From positions 486,007-550,006 of the forward strand of contig JANPYM010000004.1 in NCBI GenBank assembly GCA_025890175.1: a stretch of 64,000 bases of DNA, written 5' to 3'. Origin of the DNA: Ciborinia camelliae (lineage: Eukaryota; Ascomycota; Leotiomycetes; Helotiales; Sclerotiniaceae). The position numbers were made by a program, and so were the translations under genes. Shown one piece after another: positions 1-11,790 of the stretch; the first letter of the stretch is position 1; each line of letters opens with the position of its first letter. Under the pieces are notes generated by a model. That model saw only the letters and a list, made by a program, of their open reading frames with translations, had not been told where the DNA came from and ran no database searches.

Positions 1-653
1 TCAAATACCCTTTCCTTCTCTTTGGTGAATTCTTTCTTCCCCTCAAAGAGCTCTTTCTTTCCTCTGGCTAGTTCTTCATTCTCCTTCTTCAGTAGGACAT
101 TACATGACTTTATTTTCATACTCTCCTCTCTAGTATAGAGAAAAAGTGCATGTAATTGTTTCAGCCCACGACCATAATCTTGTGCTTCGTCCTTCAATGA
201 TAGTTCATCAGGGTTGTACAACTCTTTGTGTAGCGTCTTTTGATTTATTGTAAAGGCGACAGCTTCCTTGGCAAGTTTGAGTATACACTCATCCACTTCA
301 TCAAGTGTCGACATTTGAGGTTGAGGTTCAGGTTGACTTTCAGGTTGACTTTCAGGTTGAGGTGAAGGTAGAGGTGAATTTAACTGTAGGTATAGATTGC
401 TCCTAATTGGGAGGTCTTTTGATTGGATTGTTGAGGTCTCGTTTGTTGCTTTGGTTTCTTGTGTCAAGCGACTGTTGATGATGTATGTATTGACTGGGAA
501 AGAATAATCGATGGTTGCAGTGGTCATGAAGGGGTAACCTAGCTGCCCTTTGATATTAGGTAATTGACAGGGTTGACTGTCAGTTTCATCTGAGATGGTA
601 GGTATGGGATTATCAGTATGAAGTTGCTTCAGATAAATGTTGGTTCGATTCAT
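1..653 (-). CDS. Partial hypothetical coiled-coil protein (C-terminus cut by window edge)
   Basis: An uninterrupted reading frame of 217 codons starts at an ATG at 653 and runs off the left edge without a stop, so the C-terminus lies outside the window. The N-terminal third has no recognisable domain. A short run of Gln-Pro-Glu-Ser repeats sits near residues 100-114 (about 300-360). The part nearest the window edge is strongly charged (Lys/Glu rich) and looks like a coiled coil. No signal peptide or membrane segment is seen. The absence of stops over 650 bp and the biased composition support a real gene, but I do not recognise the family. Introns beyond the edge cannot be excluded. Confidence 0.6.
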   Translation of the reverse strand, partial: MNRTNIYLKQLHTDNPIPTISDETDSQPCQLPNIKGQLGYPFMTTATIDYSFPVNTYIINSRLTQETKATNETSTIQSKDLPIRSNLYLQLNSPLPSPQPESQPESQPEPQPQMSTLDEVDECILKLAKEAVAFTINQKTLHKELYNPDELSLKDEAQDYGRGLKQLHALFLYTREESMKIKSCNVLLKKENEELARGKKELFEGKKEFTKEKERVF

Positions 654-1170
654 TCCGTATACAATTGATAGTTTCCATTTATTTGGGTATGATGAGATGA
701 AGAGGTATGATTTATATATCGGCTTGTAATATCAGGCCCACTTTATTGATTCCAGAAGTTGTATTCCAATGTTTGTACTTTGAGTGATAGTTGTTTGATA
801 TCAATTCCAATAGTAGTGGGGTTGATCACCACATCAAATACATTCATCCTCAATATCAATAAAACTTCTTCCATCATCATATAGCGGCTAACAAGCGTTG
901 ATGCTGTCAATTGGACTTAATTTATATTTGTGTTCAAGAGAAACTTCTATTTTTTTTTCATGTCCATGGGATCCAAGAGAAGCTTGTGGTATCGCTAAAC
1001 ATGGTAGGACTTTCAAAGCTCCCACTGACTTATTCTTTTCGAACAAATCATCCCAATACGAGACTCCAGAGGCAGTTCAAAAGTTTCGTCACTCTCCTTT
1101 ACTTGTTGATCTCCGTTGAGTTTCCTACGATGGTCAAGCCATTCATTCCTTGATCGGAAACACTTGAACT
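654..1170. other. Intergenic, no gene recognised
   Basis: A+T-rich upstream region of the leftward coiled-coil gene. Short open frames between 898 and 1153 have no family features and overlap one another in different frames. I see nothing functional that I can support. Confidence 0.4.
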
Positions 1171-2924
1171 TTGGAAAATCCACATCAAGGAGAATCTACA
1201 AAATTCGAAGAGCAAGATCCACTTATATACTTCGACTTCCAGACTTATCTTAGTCAACTTGCAGCAGAGCTTGGTGTGGCACATTACATTGATCATATTG
1301 GTTGGTATCAAACAGTAAACTCTATCTCCTTTCACTCAATTTTTCAATGCTAACCACATCTTTTCTGTAGACTCTCATAAGACTTACCAGAGGATCAAAT
1401 CCGAGCAGCGATCATCATAAAAGGAATACAAAAGTTTAAAGTTTGAAGTTTGCGATGTGGTTGGATATTTTGAGAAAGGGAGATTAAAAGGTGGCGCGTT
1501 GGATTTTCGAACATCAACAAACTCATAAAGTATGGGATTATGGTGAAATATGTTTCAATTTTACTTGCTGGAAATGGGGAATTCCTTCCACATATCAATT
1601 CAAAGTAATGACAGGGGTCATCGACCACATTGTTGTAAACCTTTCTGCCAAAGCATTCCTCTACGGTGAATATTTCCAACGTCCTGCCATCTAGACCGAG
1701 AACCACAAGCCAAAGGACGACTATGAGAATTTACAGCTTGAGAATAGGAAGCCGTTGTAACTGTGAAGTTCCTTCTATATCTCACTCAAAAGGAAGGACG
1801 AGTTCCTTGACAACGTTCTCTAATTTAAGCCAATACCAATTTAGATTGACATCGTCTTCTCCATTGCACATGATCTCAGCTGGTGATACAAACAGCTGAA
1901 TCGACATACAAGCAGTTTTCCTTATCTGCATAACCTTGCTACTAAGGCCATGGAAATTCCGACAAAAGAAGTAATGAAGCAAATTCGGATGAGAGAGAAT
2001 TGCTTCCTTGCAATTATATTCTTATTGAAGATGACTGGAAGCCATCGATAGAGGTGGTGGAGCTTTATACATATACAAAATAAAATCATCAATGTCTTTC
2101 AGAAAGAGTCTGTTCCATGAAATCGTCATCTCCTTCACCGAGTACTTATTTCCTCCCTCCAGCTGACGGTGATGGACCAGATGAAGAACAACCGCGGCAT
2201 ATGCCTTGCAAAAGTTGGATGCACCTGCCGCTGACAAATTCAAGTTCACACCTGCTGACTTTAGTTCTCATGGTGGAATCCTGAAGCAGAGGGTTTCCCG
2301 TTGCTTACCAGCCTTGAATGATGATGGAAAAGTTGTTTCTATCGGGAAGAAAGTTTTGCGTGGAGATGTGAAATAGAATGACAAAGGCTTAGCTCCGATG
2401 TCGTTGAGGTTGATCCAAAGAACACAGAAACATGGCCTGATATCGTTTCTGACACCATGCGTGGACATCAGAGACGATTGAAGACCGTCTTTCCTGGGAA
2501 GACAACGATGTCGGAATGGCATTATCAGGAGAACCTGACTCGCCTGAAGAATTCTTCAAAGAGACAGCTTGCTGAATACAGGAAGACCGGAACCCTTCCA
2601 GGTCATAGTAGCAATACTATCGACTCGGAAAACACCGATGAAGGTTTTGGAGATGATGAATCTACATCTTCAAAATCTGATCGCCGTTCGATTCCGAATC
2701 AGAGATCCCTGAGTGGCCCATCACCACTCATTCAGCCTCCCATGGGACAATTTTCTCCTGAGGTTCATCATAGACCTCGACCTGAACAACCTAATTTCAC
2801 AATTAGTCCAAATCAGAACGATGATGTGTTCAATCCTCAAGTCCCGGCATCAACTCAAGCTCTGGCACCAACTGAGACTCCTAGACCAGCTCAAGCACCA
2901 ACTCAAGCTTCGGCAGTAGCATGA
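1171..2924 (+). pseudogene. Decayed gene relic, family unknown
   Basis: Protein-like stretches follow one another on the + strand but change frame and meet stops. One block (about 1171-1314) ends at a plausible 56-nt intron (1315-1370), after which the frame soon closes. A second block (about 2170-2373) ends at a TAG. The sense continues in another frame from 2382, through an ATG at 2457, to the stop at 2924. The last block is hydrophilic and ends in a Pro/Gln/Thr-rich tail. No single splice model that I tried restores one long frame. I infer an old inactivated gene; a multi-exon gene with introns that I failed to find is the alternative. The original function is not recognisable. Confidence 0.4.
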
Positions 2925-4226
2925 GCTCAAGCTCTGGCTCTGGGTTAGGGTTTATTTTGTTATTGTGGAAAGGGAGCGGAATTTTGCAGATAGAGGTTAC
3001 ATTGATCGATATTCATCATACTTGAGTAATGGAATCGTTATCACAATTTCAATGACCATGCCTCGTTATATCATGATTGCTTTAAAAAATTTTAAAAAAT
3101 AACTATACAGGGTGTAGATATTCAACTTATCTGGGCATATAGAAACAAAGAGTTTGTAAAGTAAAATAAATGGATATGGGAGCTTTCCTAGCCATTCCGT
3201 TCCTTTAGCTAGAAAATGCTACGTTTCGTTGCATTGGCTCTATATATAGATGCCGCAAAATCTTCACTGGCATGTCATTGAACCATATCGTTCATAGGTG
3301 TAATCGTACAAAGCCTTATGGTACATTATGGTCTTGGTACAGCTGATAATGTGAAGGAGCCTCGTCTGGAACGGTTCGGAAATTCAGGTTATCGTTCATG
3401 CATCTTCCCGTTGCAAGGCGTGTTGAATATCTCGTACTACAAGAAGTTTTTAAAAAGTTTGAGTCAAACTATTTATATATTTTTATCATATGATCGAAGG
3501 GTTCGGCCGGGAATATTGTGGCGTAATAGTTTTCTTTTTAAATATCTAAAATAGAGTCTTCCAAGTTGGTATCATTCCAGACTTCAAGTGAGCCTTATCA
3601 TGCTTCTATTCATTTTATGCTACATTATTCTTGCGGCCTGCTAAATTTAGAGAAGGAAACTTGCATTTCGAGTCATCCGTTCACTTTGCAGGATTATTTG
3701 CTTTTTGTCAGATCAAGTGAAGTGACCGATGAAATCAATAAAATTCATTGGATTCTGTATGGGATGGTGGTTAGCTAATTCTAGACAATGGAAGTTCCCG
3801 AAACATATCCTCCCGGTCAGCTATGGTTGCACTCGCTAAAATCTTTTAGTCCTCCCTGACACTGACACTGCCCCCCTTTCTACCTCGCAGATTGGGATAA
3901 TTTGTTGGGTTTTCCACGTTTAGTTCTACTTGTCCATGGGCATATAGCATGGCTATTCTTGGACTTTCCGCACTCTGCACTCAGTTCCTGTTTGCTGGTG
4001 AAGATAATCATGGATATGCAAGGGGCCATGATAACACAACAAATGCTGTGGAATTCTAGGAGAACTCTCTCTAGTTAGGCTCTTTGGCCTGCCCAACAGT
4101 GAGAAGTAGGCTAACATTTAAGACGAATGAATCTCCAACTTTTTTGGTCTACCAATAATGACAACTATTTCTCATCAAGACCTACTAGTCAATAGTACTT
4201 CGCATTATACCATCATTTAAAACATC
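2925..4226. other. Intergenic, 1.3 kb
   Basis: A+T-rich, with only short unsupported frames (for example 3318-3554 and 3566-3778). The last few hundred bases presumably carry the promoter of the membrane-protein gene starting at 4227. No other signal was recognised. Confidence 0.5.
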
Positions 4227-5869
4227 ATGGGTGCCTACGTATCCAAAGATTTGTGCCAAGCTCATCACAATACCACCTTTGATTGTGATATTACCTCGGG
4301 AAATTTCACCGCTGGCATTACACGTGGAAAGTTCGAAAGCAATCCAGATATTGCCGGCGTTGGCGTAAGCTTCTCCATGGTAAAACTTTTGGGGGGAAAT
4401 GATACTGATTCATCTCAAGGTTCTCGCTGCCTTTTTCATAATTTCGTCTCTCGCTTTGGTTGCAAGTATTTTCTATCTATACAAACAAGCAGAGGCCATT
4501 AAAGATGGACAACTTCCTAGAGTGAGATGCCTCATGCAAAATCTCCCAGTAGATGGCAGGTATGTGGCGTATCATAACAACTTTGAAGGTCAACTGCTTA
4601 TCAGTCTAGTAATGAAATATCAAGACCAGCAGAGAAAATAAGTTCGTTTTCCAGGATGGAGAACATTATCCTCTCATGCAGCGATCAACAAATCTTCACT
4701 TCAGGAGCCTATGCTATTACTCTCCGCTGGGCTCAATGCTGCAGTATTTCCGCTTATCACTATAATATCGTTGGCAATATGATGCTAATAGGATGTGCCA
4801 CCCATCTCCTTTCCATGATAGTCGTTTCTGAATATTGGAAAATCAAATCAGTAGCCATTATTCGTATTATCCTTGTCGGTATTCTTTACGCTCTTACCGG
4901 AATCATTCTTACAAACCAAAATGTCGGCTCGGGTCCTAATACTTGGCCATCGGGGGTTCCAAACCAAAATGAGAGCAGTAGCACTATGATTCTACCCGCA
5001 GCTTGCTTCCTATCGAAAGATTCTTTGTTCATGGACTCACTGAACCGTACATTTGCTACTACGAAATCATTTGAAATTGCTGTTGTGGACTCTACACCAG
5101 GCAACCATATCGTCGGATGGAACCTCTGGATCTTGATGCTCCTATTCTACATCCTTTCTTTCTTGGTAGACTTTATCCGCACTTGCTGTAATCGATACAG
5201 ATCTGCAGTCACACGATATCGAGTAAGATGGTTTGGGCCCCGTGCTAGCAAGTTCATTTGCTGGATATTCTGGGGCTATCAAGTATTGGGTACGATATTA
5301 TGCGGCTCAGCATTAGTGAACAGCTTCAAGTATATCCTCAAATTAAGAGGTTGGATGGATGCATCGGGATGGATTGAGCCTGATATTGGTGGAAAGAATC
5401 CAGAAAATGATCCGACATCCTTTGGACAGATGGTCCCTCTTTTGATGATTCTCATGACATTTTTTACTTTCTTGCAAGATAGGAGCGGTACGTACGGTTC
5501 TTCCTCCATTCCTCCATCTACTAACATTACCGCGCAGAAAAACTCGCCCAGGGAAGGAAGGGCCAAAGAGATAGCGATATATATCCCCAATCTTTTGAAC
5601 TAGTCCCTAGTCACGCAGACACCGAGTCTCAGGCTTCTATTCCACACGCATCACCATTCGGATTTCCGAAGGAAAAGAAGAATGATGTTATGGTTAGTGT
5701 TGTATCTGTACCGAGTCCACCAGTTTTGGGTAACGACAATGTGGAAAATCAACGAGCGACTATATACCGTACAACTTCCACTCATAGTGTTACACATCCA
5801 GATATTACTACCGGTACTAGATCTTTGCATTCTAGATCTTCTTCCTTGTTTTTGGAAAGGAGTGATTAA
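4227..5869 (+). CDS. Six-helix integral membrane protein, unknown function
   Basis: Four exons: 4227-4364, 4420-4559, 4610-5487, 5538-5869, giving 495 aa. The three introns (50-55 nt) have GT..AG ends, two with tactgat or ctaac branch points, and all junctions keep frame. Predicted membrane helices lie near residues 47-67, 145-165, 173-194, 263-282, 308-328 and 366-382. A long hydrophilic loop with Asn-linked glycosylation sites lies between helices 3 and 4. The C-terminal 110 residues are Ser/Thr-rich and probably cytosolic and disordered. The ATG at 4227 is the first in frame and gives a hydrophilic N-terminus. The layout suggests a fungus-specific membrane protein, but I do not recognise a transporter or receptor signature. 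No functional partner is evident among the neighbours. Confidence 0.75.
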
Positions 5870-7258
5870 GTATCTCGCAGGTTTGACTTTGTTTCAATAG
5901 AATTTGCAGCCGCTCTCCTGGCAGTCCGTTTTTTGTGTCTTTCTGGACATTGAGTCCTGTTTCAATAGTTTTATCATGGAAATCTGTGCAGTTTTTCGTT
6001 ATTGGGATGGGATATAAATCCTAAAACAAATTTTGTCGTTTTTGGCTTGGAATGAATACTGTATTTTTATTTTATTTTATAAAAGGCACCTTGTTCATTT
6101 CATGAGACTTTGAGCGATATTTTATTAACATGTTGTATTGTTGTTGCTTCGATTCCATAGAACTTAGCTCGATGACTAAGCTAGTGTACATAGAACTATT
6201 TTATAACAACATATTTCTATGAACTGCATACTCCAGAGTTACCACCAAAAAGTATCCACAGTTTATTGTGTGGCATAAAATCGAAAAGGTGACGCCAGTT
6301 TTCGGCATATCTTGGTCTATAAATACCCTAGATTCCAGATGTTCAATCGTTAACCTACAGAAATCTTCAACCCACGAAAATCCAAGCTGACATGTACATC
6401 AGTTTTGCTTACTCAAACACGGGGGATAATAAATGGAAGTCTTGATCGATTACTTGTCCATTATATTTGAAGAGCCTCAAAGCCGCAAGTTGGATTTGGG
6501 GTGGGGGCGATGGCAGTGGGGTTGGTACGCACCCCGTAACTCCTCGAGGAGAATAATCATTAAATTGATGTGATGTTGCAGTCAACACATCATTTCGATC
6601 GCTTCGATAGTGTGAATTAGTCTCATGATGGCTGATATTAAGGATGGCCGTATTACGCCCGTACGTATTAACAAAAATACCTAACTAAAGAACAACGATT
6701 GTTTATATGCTTAAGGTGATGCCGCTAGACCGTATATGGTCCTCTGGACCATACTATGGCTATACGGCTGCTGGCTACATTCAACATTCAACATAATTGC
6801 TTCATTTCCTTTCTCTTTATTCAATTTCCGAGTCATTATGTTTTTGAAAATTTAATACGTAGCACTCACTATACGGCCCCCTATACCGAATGCTGAAAAT
6901 ACTAGCACAAACATGGGATTGTAGCCAATTGTAATTTTAGCATATACAAATCAAGGTACAAGTGAAAAATTCCATTGAATTGAGGCGGTGAAAATTGCTT
7001 CTGCTACTGTCAAAATCCAGGATACAACCGCACAACTTGATATGGCTTGCTGAAAAGGTGCAACTTCCTACGGTCTACTCAGACTCCTACAGTCTGCTGC
7101 CCGTTCAACAGTATCAAAGATTACCAGAATATAAACCAGGCTCGACACAAGCTCTCCTGTACTTTACTTTTCACCAACAGAAAAAAAAAACAATTTTGAG
7201 ATACTCATAATCATATCAAGTTTTATACAAAGATTCAAGGTGTTGATCGATTAGCATA
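5870..7258. other. Intergenic, 1.4 kb, contains a dispersed repeat copy
   Basis: Non-coding, A+T-rich. It holds one copy of a repeat at 6151-6184 whose direct and inverted parts recur at 9018-9058 on the other side of the next gene. The frame at 6995-7210 starts with a non-ATG codon and lacks protein features. The last ~300 bp should contain the promoter of the gene at 7259. Confidence 0.5.
6151..6184 (+). repeat. Dispersed repeat, copy 1
   Basis: Bases 6151-6170 recur identically at 9039-9058 in the same orientation. Bases 6163-6184 recur as an exact 22-bp reverse complement at 9018-9039. The two parts overlap here and are rearranged next to each other at copy 2, so the two loci are related by more than one duplication or inversion step. 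The two copies flank the gene at 7259-9006. Confidence 0.8.
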
Positions 7259-9006
7259 ATGACTACACCTTTCAACCCAAATAAGGAAATGTCAGATAAC
7301 AGTGGTAAGATACCAAGATCTATCTCAATAATTCCCAATGTTTGCATTCCATTAACTGAATCTATAGTAGGAACTCAAAACGAACCGCGGAAGGAGAGTT
7401 TCTTTGATTATTTTACATACTCAGGGGCTTCGCTTCCAGGGAACGATCCGAAAACCACCATGTCCCAATCTGTAAAATCCGATCTCGACAATATTCCACC
7501 CGAAGTTCGACGAATGATATACAAGATCTTATTGGTAAATCCAATCCTTGGAACCGCTGAAGCTGTTGGGTATGACGTGAGATATGGATTAGATGCTATC
7601 TATGGACTTTCACCCGAGATATTACGCACGAGTCGCAAAATATATGAGGAAGCTTTGGAGGTCTTATATGACCAGACATTTATCATAAATTGCGCCGATA
7701 ACGTCTATGCATGGGCGATAAACAAAGTCCCCTGCCCTTGTCCTCTACTAAGAAACACAAACAGGAACATGCACGAACGAGAATCATACAGTAGAGCTGA
7801 AATTCCAATTCAGTCTAAGGCTATGAATATGGCACGCTCCTGGAAGGTTCTTGTAGATTCATCCAACGCGGAAATCAACTTCCATCAGAAATTCCATGAA
7901 TTTTGTAGAGCAGTCTGCAACTCTCGTGCCAAAAAGATTGAAATCGTCATGTTGAAGACAGCAAGAGGAACAAGCCCTCAAGACTCGCAGCACAAATACA
8001 TGGAGCCATGGAAAACCCTAGCACCCTTGACTATGCTTAGAAATGTCGACAAAGTCATCATCAGAAATGAACATCCACAGGAGCTTTCCGAAGGTGATCA
8101 TATCGTCGTCAGTGATGACCCTGAAACGGCCGTATACGAGTCACATGGGCCAGGGAGACGATTGAATAGAATGTTATGCACTTTAGCACAAAGTAACAAA
8201 CCCGTAGAAAGGTAAGATCTCCCGCTTCTTTCTTGAGGTAGAAAAAATGAGCTAATTTAAGCACTAGATTGTTTGAAATGAGGTCCTTACTTGTCAAACT
8301 TGCGCAAAGCTTCGAGATGTATCTCCCATTCAAGCTCGATATGAAATTTAGCAACCCATTAGGAAACACTATGAGGCATAATGGTGTGGAAGATGAGTAT
8401 GAGCTTAAGAAGTTAGGCTACGAAAGATATCTGGAGTATCAAGTTCCAAACCCATATCGCCGCAGTCGCATCCACAACGCCAATAACTACCTAGAGCAGT
8501 GTCTATCCAATGCAAGAGACGCCGACTTGACATTCCAAAGTCGGGACTTCAAACTTCAAAGAGAGCGTATTGTCATAGATTTACGACAGCAATACAATAA
8601 TTTGATTATCGCTTCTAAGGGTGTTAAAGATTTCAAAGCTAGAATGCCTCCCCAAGCAGTAAGACGACAGGATCAGGACTCGGTCTTCGCCCTCTGGCTG
8701 GTCCTGCTAGAAAAATATGCTGCAGCATTTGATCGAGAGAAAGACCTGGAAACGTTGGCTGAATTTCGGAGACAAAAGCGCAGGTTTGATAAGCTACGCG
8801 CAACTTGGCCCAGAGAAATCATGTTAGCTAAACTGGACAGAATGGTAGAGGAGTCCGATTTTAGCCAGTTCAAAAAGATTGCCCAGGAACTGGAAGATGA
8901 TATGGACAAACAGCTTTCAGAGATCAAAGAGGCATGGGAGAGCCTTTTCAATGCAGATGTATACCCTGGGGAGAGGCTTTGTATAGATCCTTTTGTTATA
9001 AAATAG
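7259..9006 (+). CDS. Hypothetical protein with 2EXR/F-box-like N-terminal region
   Basis: Two exons, 7259-8211 and 8268-9006, joined across a 56-nt intron (gtaaga...cactag, ctaat branch), giving 563 aa. After a disordered N-terminus of about 75 residues comes an IPPEVRRMIYKILL segment, followed by a region with SPEILRTSRKIYEEA and a YDQTFIIN strand (to about residue 150). This is the pattern of the 2EXR and F-box-like proteins that are greatly expanded in Leotiomycetes. The C-terminal half is helical and highly charged, with no recognised domain. Members of this family are usually uncharacterised; ubiquitin-ligase adaptor roles are only inferred. The gene stands alone and is flanked by two copies of a dispersed repeat. 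Confidence 0.75.
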
Positions 9007-9754
9007 TTCTACATACCCTAGCTTAGTCATCGAGCTAAGATTCCATAGAACTTAGCTCTTTAGTCACAACAATACAATGATGTATCTTATACATGTTCAA
9101 TAAAAACTAAATATCGATATAAAGATATTCAAATCATCATTAAACTATGTATTTATGATTTAAAGCTCAAGAGAACAATTGAGCTACCAAAATGCCCATA
9201 GGAAATGTTAACAGAGGATGATAAACCCAGGACTGCGAATGAGAAATGTGGCCTAGAGGGATATCAACCGAGGACAATAGATGATGGCACGCAAGCGGGT
9301 TCTTCTGAAACCCCAAATCTTTCTTTTAAATTCAAGTATATGCCCCAGCTCATAGGGATCAAATTCTTTAGGAATGACTTGATTCATTAAGGTACAGTGA
9401 GTAGGTATTGCAGGTTGTCATAAGGTGTTTCTTCAATTGAAGCTAGTAGGGGTTACTATGTGACCATGAATACCCCGTAACCAGAAATCCCCTCCATCAA
9501 GATCAAAATTTCAGACATCAGCTTAATTGGTATGAAAAATCATTTGATTTGATTTGATCTTCTTCAGATCTTTTGAAAATTTAATGTTTTGAAATATTAT
9601 AAACACAGTGTATGTATTTATGTGCCCTTATGACTAACCAGGGCAAGAATATGTGTACAGTCAAACAAGTAAAGTTTTTATACAAATAGAATCGAAACAT
9701 CCACTTTTAAATCCCCCAGCCAATCACCACTGATACCCAACTTCGCTCATTCCC
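9007..9754. other. Intergenic, 0.75 kb, contains repeat copy 2
   Basis: Convergent region between the 2EXR-like gene and acp1. It holds the repeat copy at 9018-9058 and A+T-rich DNA. A 61-codon frame at 9205-9390 has no supporting feature and I treat it as chance. Confidence 0.5.
9018..9058 (+). repeat. Dispersed repeat, copy 2 (composite, hairpin-forming)
   Basis: Bases 9018-9039 are the exact reverse complement of 6163-6184. Bases 9039-9058 are an exact direct copy of 6151-6170. Within it, gagctaag (9032-9039) and cttagctc (9051-9058) form a perfect 8-bp stem with an 11-nt loop. It starts 12 bp past the stop codon of the preceding gene, so it could also act as a 3'-end structure of that transcript. 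Confidence 0.8.
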
Positions 9755-10572
9755 CTAAACATAAGCAATGGTAACCGAGTTATCAGTAACAGTAGTCTTA
9801 GTCAAGATAGCGTTCAAGCTAGTCTCAATATCCAAGATTTCCGCACCGGATGGAGTGACCACCTTGGAAGAGGTAGTAGCAACGGCATCGGAGAATGTGA
9901 CGCTTCCAAAGTTCGAGAGACCCATAGTGCTGGAATCGATGCTCAAGTCCTCCATGATCCATTCAGCACTGACACCGCAGAGGGTGTTGGTAGAGGAGAT
10001 GGTATCGGTGAAGGATTTTCCGGTAGATTTGTTCTCCATGACGATGGTTCCTGTGTTGAAACCACTAGTGGTGAGGTTTACGGAGATGACCTGGTGGAAT
10101 GTTAATTTAAGTTTCAGATTTGAGGAAACATGTTGATATCGTAGAGAAAACTTACGTCTTCAGCCGAGAGAGTGCCCAAATCAATGACTTGAGTATCGGC
10201 AGGGTACCACTCATACCAAGCATAGTATGAGATTGTACCAGTGGATGCCTCAATTGTAGAATCGACACCTGCTTGCCAGAGGTTGTTGCAACCGTAACCA
10301 TCAATACCGATCCAGGTAGAAGCCGTGAAGTCGGAAGCGGAGGTCTCTCCTGTAGTACCGACCGCTGGTTTGGGGATGGGAAAGGAAGAAGAAACGCCGG
10401 TGTAAGCTGCACCGGTAAGAACTGCACCAGCCCAACTATCGTTGTAATACTCATCAGAACGAGCAGCTTTGTTGTTGCGTAGAGCAAGTCTTTCCTTAGC
10501 GTTGAGTTTGGTAGCTGGTGCAGCAACGGCAGAGCCGGTAAGAAGGGCAGCGACAGCGATTGAGTACTTCAT
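9755..10572 (-). CDS. acp1: Secreted glutamic protease (eqolisin, peptidase family G1), Acp1 type
   Basis: Two exons, 10572-10156 and 10090-9755, with a 65-nt intron, 250 aa. It begins with a clear signal peptide (hydrophobic core to about residue 18, AAPA at the cleavage area) followed by a short propeptide with an RNNKAARSDEY processing region. The mature enzyme carries the eqolisin hallmarks: STWIGIDG with LWQAGVD (catalytic Gln near residue 100) and AEWIMED (catalytic Glu near residue 182). The family are acid endopeptidases secreted into the medium. The close relatives in Sclerotinia sclerotiorum and Botrytis cinerea are called acp1 and are expressed in acidified host tissue (established knowledge). 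A TATA-like element lies about 150 bp upstream, near 10722-10731. Family assignment is very secure. Confidence 0.95.
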
Positions 10573-11790
10573 GTTGATAGTTGGTAATGATATTTCTTAA
10601 AGATGAAGAAAGGTGAAGAGTGTGAAGAGAAGTTTTAAGATGCTTTATTTTTGAAACGAATGACTGATTGAAAGAGAATGAAGGTAACTTGCAAACCTGT
10701 GCAGGTGGATGATGAACTATAAAATAACTTGGAAGCTCTTAAGTTTTTATAAGAATACACTCCTATCCTGGTGAAATTATCTTCCATCATCATTTATTCC
10801 CGTGTATATTCACCACCACCAATATTAACATTTACGTACCCGCATTGCGGAGTACCTACTCTAAATTCCATATTGCAATGAAAATCATGGGAGATCTCAG
10901 GATTGTTTGACATTCCTAATTTCGTATAATTGCTTCAACGTTCTCCTAGTTGCCGATGATTTTTTACCACGGCTTTGAGACTTGAGTGGAATTAGTGGAC
11001 CCATCCGATCAAATCGTCAGAATGAGTAATTTTCCTGCGTTTCATCTCATCGTGTATACTTTACACACACAAAATGGAAAATAAACTTTAAACTCTCAAA
11101 TAGACCGGCTACTGAGCCATGCTCACCAACCTGCTAAAACGACTAGCTATTTAGAAGTGTTGGTGTAGTTCGCATGAGGTGATGAGTAGAAAATCGGAGA
11201 CATCCTTAGTTCATGAAAGGTGTAATCAGATCGATTCTGTACATCAACGTAAGTAGCTGTACCTACCTATGCAAGTAGAATATGCAAGTAAAGTATACAA
11301 GTAGATTGCAATTGAAAGCAGGAAGAGGGTTGAAACGAATGCTTACCTAATACAGTGGTAAGTCAGGGGTCAAGATCCCTTAATTACCTAGGTACGTTTT
11401 AATTGGTCTGAGACTTCAGCCTTGCGATGAACTCAACCTCACGAGGCTACATACCATCAAATGTACTCGAGTTCGAATACTCGAGTTCCTACTACACAGC
11501 ATACCCAACATCAATACCTACCAGGTACCTACCTATTCAAAGACTTCATATGCAAAGTGATACTGCATAGCGATTGCATATTACTTCGACGACCCCTACA
11601 GATTAACGCACGGTGTATCGAAAGTTAATATACTGAAATAAGGTTAATTTCATTCACGAGCTTATACGACATAACGACGAAATAACGTGGGGGTTCAAAT
11701 CTACGAAGAGATGGTAAAATTTCGCAAAGTTTGACCTCATCTAAATCTTCTGGAGCGCACCCACATTGCCCAAAGCAAAGCGAGAGCGAG
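10573..11790. other. Divergent intergenic region acp1 / GPI19
   Basis: This 1.2 kb shared upstream region presumably drives acp1 leftward and GPI19 rightward. It contains three tandem 13-bp units at 11269-11307 and two copies of actcgagttc at 11465-11474 and 11479-11488. No tRNA or ORF could be supported. Confidence 0.5.
11269..11307 (+). repeat. Three tandem 13-bp units
   Basis: Units at 11269-11281, 11282-11294 and 11295-11307 all follow the pattern at[g/a]caagta-, with a few substitutions between them. A small intergenic tandem array upstream of GPI19 with no known function. Confidence 0.6.

Noticed and set aside
10152..10526. Second long frame on the minus strand inside acp1
   Set aside because: It is the shifted frame of the protease exon; the real frame has signal peptide and both catalytic motifs.
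11690..11710. tRNA B-box-like ggttcaaatct
   Set aside because: No matching A box, acceptor stem or anticodon arm could be drawn.
11731..11790. Upstream extension of GPI19 by 20 codons
   Set aside because: Open, but begins at a TTG; the first in-frame ATG is at 11791.
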